This document shows positions 34,039-44,428 of a stretch of 64,000 nucleotides of DNA, in pieces. The DNA lies in assembly GCA_025174535.1 (NCBI GenBank), contig JALBUN010000006.1:496001-560000 (forward strand), in the 5' to 3' direction. Source of the stretch: Cantharellus purpuraceus. Its lineage: Eukaryota; Basidiomycota; Agaricomycetes; Cantharellales; Hydnaceae. Positions within the stretch are counted from its first letter, which is position 1. Each line of letters starts with the position of its first letter. The position numbers were made by a program, and so were the translations under genes. A model generated the notes under the pieces. That model had not been told where the DNA came from, did not search any database, and was given only the letters and a program-made list of their open reading frames with translations.

Positions 34039-35442
34039 TGTTTTGGAACCCACAAAATTATGGTGTTAGGGCAAACTCTAAATCACCACAATTCCGTGAA
34101 TGAACAGCTGAGAAGAATATCAAACCCTGCTGCAGCACAACTCCAGAAACAATTTAACATTTGTACTTTGGTTACAATCTTTTGTATTGGTCAATGCAGA
34201 CTATACGCAGAAAAGTAATATGTTTCTTAGCAGCAAGAAATGAATAAGACTTCCAGAGTCTAGAGTTCACAGACGCTTAGGGGTCCAGATATTCCAAAAA
34301 GAGGGGAATTCACTTAGAGGCTAAAGGAAGTAGGTGGATGAATCCAACTGTCCAACCAGTGGCACTCAGAAGCGGGTAACAGCGATGTGTGAAGTAGTCT
34401 AGCAACTGCTTCACATGAGTTCAAGCTTCTAATGCTCTGCAAAGGCAGTACACACTAGTAACTTAAACTAGAGCACTAATGGCAGGACTATCTACAGACA
34501 ATCTCACCCTGTAGATTCGTAGTCACGTAAGGTAGATACTACACTCATGCCCAAAGCAGGACAATCACTACTTTGAGTGCAATCAAGTACAGTTACACAA
34601 CTGTAAAAGATCCTTGAACTGGTAATCAACAGTTACTGAGATAGAGAGGATGACACTGTATGTCACTCTAGTCACACTGGTGTGCAGAAGATGGGTAGGA
34701 TATGTTACTATTTCAGAGGCAGAATGGCCTCCTTATATAATGTATTTATAGGAGCTGACTAATGCTTCTGGAATATTCTACCTATTAATAGATGGAAACT
34801 ACTGGAAGGTTGTGGAAGGTGGAAGAAAGGGGTAGAATATTCCAAGCCAATCACAGGTTCTGATCACTGGACTAACACTGATCAGGAGCTGAATAATGGT
34901 TCTGGAAAGTTCTATCTAATAATAGAAGGAAACAGCTAGAATGTTATGGAAAGGGGTAGAATATTCCAAGGCAATCACCTGATTTGATCACCCATCAGCT
35001 GATTTGATCCCTGAACTAGGCACTGATCAGGCAAAAAGAAGGGTGTCCACCCTGTTTTCTGCACTGGTTTGGACAGCCATGGATAGCCACATGTCAGGTG
35101 ATGATCTGCATGGAAAATAGTGCCCTGAGAGGCTGTGGTTGTGAAGTTAGAGAATATTTATTGATCAGAGACATCTGAGCTTGAATTCAGGCCGAATGCC
35201 TGGTCCAAAGGTGGATAGCCGGCTGTGTGAAGGTTTGTGGGTGCCTATGGGTCCACAACTGTAGCACAGCAGAAATAAATCATTCTGTGCTGGAATAATA
35301 TGGAAAAATAGAGAATATTTGAATAAGTCCATTCCAGGTACAAGCATCAAATATATGCTGATATTTAGGAATGGAAAAGCAAAGAATAGCACATTGGTGC
35401 TGCATAAATGGAATTTGATAGGGAAAAGGTGGTTCCCATACA
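34039..35442 (-). mobile_element. Complete solo LTR-A with target duplication
   Basis: 1404 bp, TGTTTTGGAACC...GGTTCCCATACA, inserted in the protease region of E3. The 5 bp duplication GTAAT flanks it (34034-34038 and 35443-35447), and the uninterrupted site is seen in E5 at about 57347. The ends form an imperfect 12 bp inverted repeat (10 of 12). Confidence 0.93.
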
Positions 35443-36596
35443 GTAATATAGAATGTAAGGTTCTGGATTTCTCTGACAGAAAAATGGATAAACAGATCTA
35501 TAGTTTGTGAAATAACAGCATTAGTGGTGCCATCAAATAATTGGAGCGATATTGGAGTTATGGTGTATGTATGGAGTTTATGTAAATTGGAAAAAGAGGA
35601 ATCAAGGAAACAGTGAGTAGAACTGGAGTCAATTAATGCTTGGATAGTGGTACCAGGAATGGAGTTGGAGTAGATGAGGAGGGTAAGGGAGTCAGAGTGG
35701 GAAAGAGTGGATGCGTTCAGGTGCTCATTTGTCATACAGGGAGTACCAATGCAGCCCTCAGCCCATATGGAGGCTAGAGGACTGCTTACTATTTTTTTGG
35801 GTCTGTTGTGGCATTGGCGGCACGGCCTTTTGCCTTTGCTGCTGATGAGGTTGCCTTGTTGCAATCCTTGGCTTGGTAGCCAGGTTTTCTGCAGAACAGA
35901 CAGAGGTTGTTGTACATGCGGTGCTGGCATTCCTGCTGGGTAAGTTTTCCATCCTTCCCCAGGTTGGTGGAGAGGTCCAGAGTGCTCTTGCAAGCTCCAG
36001 AGTTATTGCCGGTTCCAGAGTTGTTCTGACTGGAACTGGAAGCAGTGGCATTACCAGTGTTTGACTTCTGGCCTGAGTTGGTGGTCTTCTTATTGGACCC
36101 CTTGTTGGACTTTGGGGTCTTGTCCAATGATTTGTCCAATTTGTTGTTAACCAAATTTTCATGGGAGACCTCCAATTGATGTTCCCAATAATGGGCATCA
36201 ATGGATTGGGCAAGCTTGCGAAGGTTTACCAAAGTATCTGGCTTACTGATGTGTAATATCTCGTCCTTGATGTGGGATGGGAGACCAACATAAAATTGGC
36301 GTTGGAGTGTGGCATTGCCCCATTGGACTTTCAGGGCTAGCTGCTGGAAACTCACAATGTATTTTGCGATTTTGTGATTTTCCTTCATCCGAAGTTGATT
36401 GAGTTCATTCTTGGCATCAGCCTTGGGGTTGTAAGGACTGAAATTGGTCTGAAGTTTGGAGATGAAGTTGGAGTAGTCTTCTGACCATATTGGGTCATTG
36501 GAGTCGTCCATGAGCACTGGCTTAAAGTAGTCCAGTGCTGTGCCCTTGAGATAGGACATGGTGAAGGTGACCTTCACTCGATCGGATGTGAACACA

Positions 36597-37104
36597 TGTT
36601 ATGCACTAGGTCTGATTGGGGGTTGGAGATTGGGTCAGAAGTTTCATTGGAGTTGGAGTACGTCGTGGGGGTTGGAATGGACTTGGCTTCAGCTTATGTG
36701 CTGCACCCTCACTAATACTGGTGTCTGAGATTTCAGAGATGGAGTACAACTTAGATAGTTAGGATCGGACTTGGGAACTAGGTGTGATTCGATATTTGGG
36801 AATGAAGTCCCCAGTTGAGCAACTTAAATACATATTTGAAATCTAATAATTACTCCGGTGATGGGTCTCCAAGGCCAATGGCCTTACATGAGTATGTCTG
36901 AGTCTGACAGGGACAGATGTCTGGGTTCCTATGGTGATGCTGATGCATCAATTGGAACTGGAGATGGATGGGTGAGATTTGGTGGTGACAATCAGACAGA
37001 TAATTGGAGACATGATGGTTTCCAAATGGAGTATAGATTTCATGTGCATGGGGATCTGAGTGGATCAGACAGGGATCTGGGCATTAATGAATATAGTCAT
37101 AACA
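36597..37104 (-). repeat. 5' LTR of gypsy copy E3
   Basis: 508 bp, TGTTATGCACTAGG...CATAACA. Inner flank is gag, outer flank is the duplicated host block. No target duplication can be matched because the far end of E3 is lost. Confidence 0.88.
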
Positions 37105-37545
37105 GTGGATCAAAAAGATTGCAAGACTCCAGCTCACTTGCCTATAAATGATTGTTTCAAAGTTTGAGGCAATGGTAATTGACCCCAGGATGATACTTGC
37201 TCCTGGGATTTGCCATGACCAGGTAGCACCACTGCTGGAAAAGGCAAAAACAATGCTCACTGAGCTGGACACACTGGTGTTTGTGGACAAGAATGTGCAT
37301 CAACCAGGGAATGTACAGCAAAATGCAACTGGAGAGAAGGAATGTGGATATGAGGGTTCAAATGGTCACCAACAAGACCTCCTGTGCAAACACTTGCATC
37401 TGGGATGTCTTCAATGATCACAAGGTAAAAAGCCATATATTGCTTGGTCCTTGCACTTCCCAACTGTCAAGTGTCATCAGTGTGTTGAAAGGGAAATGAT
37501 CAGTGACATGGCCTTTGCAAGGTGCAGTGTACATACCAGATAGAC

Positions 37546-37969
37546 TCATGTTTTGAGGCACTTATGTTCTGGTGGTCTCTGTGTGCTTGCTTGCATGCCC
37601 AGCCTTACCTTTGGCAGCCACCATGGGCAAGCAAGCAGAGCTACCCAAAGTGGGATGTCAGCTACAATTTCAAACAAGATTGTCTCAGGATTGAAGCTTG
37701 AAGCTTGAAGCCCAGGCCCCATGCTTCCCAATGCCAGATTCAGGTATCGGAAGAAATGTATTTAGTGGCATGACCATTGCACAGTGCAGCACATTGCTGT
37801 ATTTTGGGGTATAGTCCCATGTTTTGATCATCTTGGTGTGATTTGGGGTCAACAAGCGGTCATGGAGGAAACACTGGCATCCCACTATTGCTGATGCCAC
37901 TGGTGTCTTGGTGTGTTTTTTTTTCACCCTGAAAGGCATCAAATCTACTTTCCCCAATTGCATGCCCAA
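37546..37969 (-). pseudogene. Copy 2 of the uncharacterised minus-strand ORF, frameshifted
   Basis: Matches 1039-1479 but carries an extra CTTGAAG in a tandem run near 37700, splitting the frame into two overlapping pieces. Confidence 0.4.
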
Positions 37970-39291
37970 GCCAGGGAGAACCCGAAGGACACACTGTGAC
38001 AGTGCATCATCTCATCACTTGTTGTCCTCTACTATATGTAAACCAGAATTGTCAAATAGAATAGAACCATGCCATGCGCCTGCCCTCTAGGAATGCATTC
38101 AGCCTAGCAATATCTGCACCCAAGGCTTCAGATATTGTCATCAATGGTGGCATCGGAAATGATAAGAGCATTTTAGAGAATGTAATGGTCAGGCAGAATG
38201 TGTGGTATGTATGAATACCACAGAGGAACAGCATCATTGCGGGACGTCGTGCGCTCCGAGTATCTTGTGCCACACAGCAAGCATATCCACCAAAGGCCTG
38301 CAGACGTGCTATCTCGGTACACGTTCCTTCTCAGTGAAAACAGTCGCTTTTGAATCTCAGGAGGTGCTTAGCAGTGACATGTCAAAGGGTGGCTGCCAGG
38401 AACCCGAGTACCTCAGTGGTGGCGCCGGCGGTGGCGTCTGTGCATCGATGCAACCACTGGGAAATCGAACCACTGTCTGAGTGGGACTGGGCCGTTAATA
38501 ATACAGTAATTGTAAGTTGCATTCGAGGACTGCGCACCGTTTGTGGCTTAGTAAAGTCATTTTAGATTATCGTTAATGGCGGTGTCTCCCAGTCCCCGAG
38601 TTCAGTTCGCTTCCATCTAACACAAGCTTACCTCCAGGTGTAAAGAATACAGTATCCAAAGGGGATGGGGATGGGGATGTTGCATTGACCGCCTCGGTCA
38701 TACGTTTCCGGTATGCATGAGCTGTATCAGCACATATTCTTAGTAATGACATTATGCGCAGTCTACCGCCAGCTCTTCTTAGATATCAACGTGCTGTGAC
38801 TGGAACGGTCTGGATGGAGGTAATAAACACATTTGTCTCATCTCCCGCTGTCGGCTAATCCAACCCTGACTGAGAATATGAGAAGACAAACCCGCGTTGC
38901 TAGAGATAGGAAGGTGGAAGAAGTGGTAATGTGAAAGATAATAGTCATGAGGCCCAAAGTCTAGCAGCTTATATATCATAGACGGAGTCGGAAGCAAATT
39001 GGCATAGTGGTGCATGCTAGTATTATTCCTATATCTGACCAACCGAGTGACAAGTATAAAGTTTTCTAGGCATGCTGCAGGCTAGGCCCATCTAAAAAAA
39101 AGACAGGAAACAAGGGATGTGAAGTATAGTATTAACCTTCAACTGGCGTATCATGTCGTGTCTAGCGATGTATTGGAGAATTCACAAAAAGGCGCACCTG
39201 GCAATTCAGATCACGGCAGAAAAAAAAATTAGTGAACCGAGTCGGAGCTTGTCTGCGGAAGTTTGGTAGAGATGTGACTAGCGTGGCAGGG

Positions 39292-39298
39292 TATAAAG
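39292..39298 (+). promoter_or_regulatory. TATA box of the intact small gene
   Basis: TATAAAG, 88 bp upstream of the ATG at 39380, as in copy 1. Confidence 0.6.
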
Positions 39299-39379
39299 TG
39301 TAGCTGGGCGTGGCGTGGCGTCCCATTCATCCACCAAGCCCCCACTCCCCACTTCTGGTGGTTAAAACTTGTACTCATC

Positions 39380-40039
39380 ATGTCTCACAACGACACTCTT
39401 CGTAATGTTCTTATTGCGTCTGGAGTCAAGATCAACGCAACTCTCGCTGCAGAGCTTGCTGAGATAGACGCAGAGGGTGGCACAAGGTCCTTCCTCATAC
39501 TATTATTATTTTTATTAATCTATTTTACAGAGGATGGAGGGGAGAGGAGACACATTATGTCCCCAGCAAAGTTGAGCGAGCACCTGTCACAATGGCACAA
39601 GGTGCCTCGCGCGAATCAAAACTCAAACCTGCCGACAAGTGCACCCCCAAAAGCGTCACGCCCTAGTACGGGCATTCAGCGGGGACACAAGGACGGTAGG
39701 CTGTATGATCCTCGTGACCAGTGCGAGGCATCAAAGACCACCGGCGGGGTCGACAGTGCGTACTGTGGCACGCCCATTATTCCCCCCAAGAGGGTTGTTG
39801 ACTTGAACTCCACAGACACCACCATACCTATTCCACGTCTTGTAGGTTCGTCCACAACGCCTTATACCGCGATGGCATATCAGTAACCACGTTCTTTGAC
39901 AGTGACAGCACCCGACTCCCAACGTCGGAAGGCGACCGGGACGTTTAATCCCGACATAATGGATGATTTCTTATCAGAGATCTCCAAGTGGGCTGAGACG
40001 TCCCAGTCGCAGCCCGCTGAGCAGGGTGATGATCGGTGA
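39380..40039 (+). CDS. Small unknown spliced gene, intact copy
   Basis: Predicted exons 39380-39476, 39531-39845 and 39903-40039 with introns of 54 and 57 bp give 182 residues. The N-terminus is MSHNDTLRNVLIASGVKINA; the middle is rich in Ser, Pro, Lys and Thr; the C-terminus is acidic (MDDFLSEISKWAE). It has no membrane segment and no family I recognise. Intron 1 is a multiple of three without a stop, so unspliced RNA also stays open as far as 39886. The second donor (GTTCGT) is weaker; without that splice translation ends at 39886. Copy 1 at 2861 has lost one base and is truncated. Confidence 0.55.
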
Positions 40040-40519
40040 ACCATCATCTCTGAATGCTTGCACTCGGGGTTGTCTGCTGCAAAGAGTGAGGTTGGGGGAC
40101 AAGGGAAATCATGGATATGAAGAGATATAGTGATATAAAGATCGGAGGTTGCCGACTCCTGAGATCTTGAGAGCACGTTCCACGATAGGATTTGCCCTGA
40201 TGACTATAAGTATGATGATGGCATTCGCAGGTAAAAATATGCATACTAGTTTGGAAACCCATAACGCGTGCACGCGGTTCTTTTCTTTCTATACCTGTCC
40301 TGAATGCTGGATTCCGGCAGGGCTCAGGGCTAATGAACATCAACGTATGCTATAATCTAACTCCTGTGCCCGTCTCCAGCGTCTTGGGTGAGGGATTTTT
40401 CTCGTGCTCTAGATTGATTCAACTGACGCCGCATAACCCAGGAGAACGGATTAACATAAGTCTCGGGCTCTGAGATCTGAGGTCTCCAAGGAACCACTTG
40501 AATATTTAGACTAACGAGA

Positions 40520-41934
40520 TCTAGGCCTGTTGAGAGGTGCTTAAACACACAGTACCAATCCTTATGCAGACAAAAGATGAACGGCAAATAAACCCCAGGA
40601 AATGTTCTCTCTCCCCCTCAGACGCTATACTTTTCCATGCTATTCTCTTTTGTAGGGCAAGCTTACGCTGAACGGATGACTGGTCTTCCGCATTATGTAC
40701 CGGCCATCGCCTTACCATTCACTTGAACTGGAACCACCTTCCGGGTTGATCCTGCAAGGCCGTCATCAGCCCTGTCTTCATTTTATCATTAGCAAGGTTA
40801 CAATCTTGTGTTTTGGCGCATCCCCCACAATCTGTCTCGCTCTATTTTTCAGCTTCTGTGAGTATTTCCGTGACTGAACCACATGTTCCATGCATATGGC
40901 ATGACAATGACATGTCCACGTGTTGCACCGCAACCACTCTCTTGAGGTGTTACCCTGTGTCCAATTGGTTTCTTGACCGTAATGAAGCCTGGCCAGTGGT
41001 CAGGGCGCGCAGTACTTACTCAAGCTTACCCTTCATTGGACATAATGACGGCGAAGAATATTTACACTACAATACGCTGAGGTAACCCGAGGGGGATGTG
41101 AAGTCGGGTTAAGTAATGATAAGACGCGCAGCAACAACAACTCTGCCACATGGTCATTCAGATATATATGTACAAGCATATGAGTCCTTGGGATGGCATT
41201 CATGCGTCTGAAATGCAAGTTACTTATTTGATACTGTCTTCCATGGGGAGCCCAGCTGTACTATTATATCTTTCGCCTTATCCAGCCCTCTTCTTGGACC
41301 TTGAAGAGACTTTAGTCAATCCTTCCACAACAAGAGGATCTACTGACCAGTTATTGTAATTGTAGTCCCTTCTCCTGCTTTGGGGTCATGAATCTTGGTT
41401 TTTGTCATTTCTTGCAGACATTTCACAGTTTCTCCCTGTGTTCCAACAAAGGCTGAATTCATGGGGAAGGTGAGCAGCCCTTTCCATTAATTGTGGATTT
41501 TATCCTGAATGATGCTTCCTATGGGTCTGAATACACTTTCCGAGTCGGCTTCCGCTTTCGCTCTAAGCAGCCAAGTGCACTCTGAATCCTCAACATGCTC
41601 ATCTCTATCTATACTGTATCGTTCCCATGAAGGCTCCATGCTCATGAGTGGTAGCGGTGCTGGGTAATTATTGTCTAGCAGAATGAGTGGCTGAGGGGGC
41701 AGTGACTTAATTTCAATGTCACTGGCCTCATCTGAAATATAAGCTTATGAGCATTGTGATGCTGCATCATATTGCGCTCTAGCTCACTAAGAACGACATC
41801 ATGCCAAATCACCTACAAGTCTGGCACTGACAGGGATTCCATGCCTCAATCAATGTTCTTGTTCTACTCACTTCTGAAAAAAATCCAGTGTAGGTTCAGT
41901 ACAGCATCTAGTTAGGGGACGAACCATTAGTTCT
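40520..41934. other. Segment present only in duplication copy 2
   Basis: About 1.4 kb with no counterpart in copy 1, where the flanks join directly near 4000. Only short frames, and I see no LTR or inverted-repeat ends, so a deletion in copy 1 is more likely than an insertion here. Confidence 0.6.
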
Positions 41935-42140
41935 CTCTTTGCATTATTGCAGCACTGACGTGTGCCATGTATTTTCACAATGTCTTGGGAATCTGCAGTC
42001 AATTCCAGGGAATTCAAGGGATTGAATTTAGAGTAACTGTTGCCCTGTAGGAAGTAAATTGGGGCACCAGTGGCCTGTTGTATGTCCTTGATCCCATGTT
42101 CAAGTAACAAGCTTCTGTGTAAATCTTGTGGGATCACCAC
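41868..42140 (-). CDS. Hypothetical ORF fragment, 90 codons
   Basis: Part of it (NSLELTADSQDIVKIHGTRQ) is shared with minus-strand sequence at about 4000-4110 in copy 1. The N-terminal part (MVIPQDLHRSLLLEHGIKD) reads like real protein. Probably one exon of a decayed gene. Family unknown. Confidence 0.3.
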   Translation of the reverse strand: MVIPQDLHRSLLLEHGIKDIQQATGAPIYFLQGNSYSKFNPLNSLELTADSQDIVKIHGTRQCCNNAKRELMVRPLTRCCTEPTLDFFQK

Positions 42141-42314
42141 TCCGATTCTGATTTTTTGCTGACATTGGACTTCCTGCTAAACTGCACAAATCAGTGTGTA
42201 AAAGCTCTGGAGCTGAGCACAGAGAAAAATGCTCACCATCAATTAAATGGCTTGTGAAAGCTATTTGAACAAAGTGATAACTGTGAAACTAAGATGGGAT
42301 ACACACTAGAACTA

Positions 42315-42831
42315 TATTATGGCTATATTCATAAATGACCAGATCCCCGTCTGATCCACTCAGATCCCCATGCATATGAAATCTATACTCCATTTGGAAA
42401 CCACCACATCTCCATCTACCTGTCTGATTGTCACCGCCGATTCTGCCCATCCATCTCTGGTTCCGATTGATGCATCAGCATCACCATAGGAACCCAGACA
42501 TCTGTCCCCATCAGACTTGGACATACTCATGTAAGGCCATCGGCCTCGGAGACCCATCACCGGAGTAATTATTATTAGATTTCTAAGTATGTATTTAATT
42601 GGCCCGACTGGGGACTTCATTCCCCAGTTTGAATATTGAATCACGCCTAGTTCCTAAGTCCGATCCTAACTCTCTAAGTTGTACTCCATCTCCGAAATCT
42701 TGGACACCGGTATTAGTGAGGGCGCAGCACATAAGCTGAAGCCAAGTCCATTCTGACTCCCACAACGTACTCCGACTCCAACCCAACCTCTGACCCAATC
42801 TCCGACCCCAAATCAGACCTAGTGCGTAACA
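42315..42831 (+). repeat. 5' LTR of gypsy copy E2
   Basis: 517 bp, matches the E1 LTRs. Its first two bases are TA instead of TG, and it ends GTGCGTAACA. The left flank is the segmental duplication. Confidence 0.88.
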
Positions 42832-42996
42832 GTATATTCAAACTGCCATACTCACTCCTACCAATGCCACGATCCACCGCCAATTCCAAACATGTGCGAA
42901 CTGTCGAGGTGCCCACTCCCAGCATCAACACCATCCCCAAGGTTGTCAAAGAACCAACGGACCACATAGAGGCTGTCAATGAAGAAGACGACACCC

Positions 42997-44428
42997 TGTT
43001 TTGGAACCCGCAAAATTATGGTGTTAGGGAAAACTCTAAATCACCACAATTCCGTGAATGAACAGCTGAGAAGAATATCAAACCCTGCTGCAGCACAACT
43101 CCAGAAATGATTTAACGTTTGTACTTTGGTTACAATCCTTTGTATTGGTCAATGCAGACTATACGCAGAAAGGTAATACGTTTCTTAGCAGCAAGAAATG
43201 AATAAGACTTCCAGAGTCTAGAGTTCACGGACGCTTAGGGGTCCAGATATTCCAAAAAGAGGGGAATGCACTTAGAGGCTAAAGGAAGTAGGTGGATGAA
43301 TCCAACCGTCCAACCAGTGGCACTCAGAAGCGGGTAACAGCGATGTGTGAAGTAGTCTAGCAACTGCTTCACACGAGTTCAAGCTTCTAATGCTCTGCAA
43401 AGGCAGTACACACTAGTTACTTAAACAAGAGCACTAATGGCAGGACTATCGACAGACAATCTCACCCTGTAGATTCGTAGTCACGTGAGGCAGATACTAC
43501 ACTCACGCCCAAAGCAGGAATATCACTACTTTGAGTGCAATCAAGTACAGTTACACAACTGTAAAAGATCCTTGAACTGGTAATCAACAGTTACTGAGAT
43601 AGAGGATGACACTGTATGTCACTCTAGTCACACTGGTGTGCAGAAGATGGGTAGAATATGATGATATGTTATTCTTTCAGAGGCAGAATGGCCTCCTTAT
43701 ATATTGTATTTACAGGGGCTGACTAATGCTTCTGGAATATTCTACCTATTAATAGATGGAAGCTACTGGAAGGTTGTGGAAGGTGGAAGAAAGGGGTAGA
43801 ATATTCCAAGCCAATCACAGGATCTGATCACAGCACTAACACTGATCAGGAGCTGAATAATGGTTCTGGAAAGTTCTATCTAATAATAGAAGGAAACAGC
43901 TAGAATGTTATGGAAAGGGGTAGAATATTCCAAGGCAATCACCTGATTTGATCACCCATCAGCTGATCTGATCCCTGAGCTAGGCACTGATCAGGCAAAA
44001 AGAAGGGTGTCCACCCTGTTTTCTGCACTGGTTTGGACAGCCATGGATAGCCACATGTCATGTGATGATCTCCACGGAAAATAGTGCCCTGAGAGGCTGT
44101 GGTTGTTAAGTTACAGAATATTTATTGATCAGAGACATCTGAGCTTGAATTGAGGCCAAATGCCTGGTCCAAAAGGGGAGAGGCGGCTGTGTGAAGGTTT
44201 GTGGGCGCCTATGGGTCCACAACTGTAGCACAGCAGAAATAAATGATTCTGGGCCGAGTTCTGCATGGAATATTCCCAGAAAAATATGGAAAAATAGAGA
44301 ATATTTGAATAAGTCCATTCCAGGTACAAGCATCAAATATATGCTGATATTTAGGAATGGAAAAGCAAAGAATAGCACATTGGTGCTGCATAAATGGAAT
44401 TTGATAGGGAAAAGGTGATTCCCATACA
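42997..44428 (-). mobile_element. Complete solo LTR-A with target duplication
   Basis: 1432 bp, TGTTTTGGAACC...GATTCCCATACA, inserted in E2 gag. The 5 bp duplication CACCC flanks it (42992-42996 and 44429-44433). The empty site is seen in E1 near 20525. Confidence 0.93.

Larger units (their letters stand above)
32056..37104 (-). pseudogene. Degraded gypsy copy E3 (minus strand)
   Basis: Same family as E1, reversed. From right to left: 5' LTR 36597-37104, gag 36596-about 35700 with the zinc knuckle disturbed, protease (broken by a solo LTR-A), reverse transcriptase about 33700-32760 ([10 protein letters not shown] near 33150), RNase H and the first part of integrase, ending at 32056. Most of integrase, the chromodomain and the antisense gene are lost. 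The first ~350 bp after the 5' LTR are also missing: the LTR abuts gag at GTGAACACA. Confidence 0.9.
37105..42314. repeat. Segmental duplication, copy 2
   Basis: Host-like block nearly identical to 767-4112 over 37271-40520 and again over about 41935-42040. It lies between the minus-strand gypsy E3 and the plus-strand gypsy E2. It extends further left (37105-37270) than copy 1, which is cut there by LTR-A, and contains 1.4 kb (40520-41934) absent from copy 1. Confidence 0.9.
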
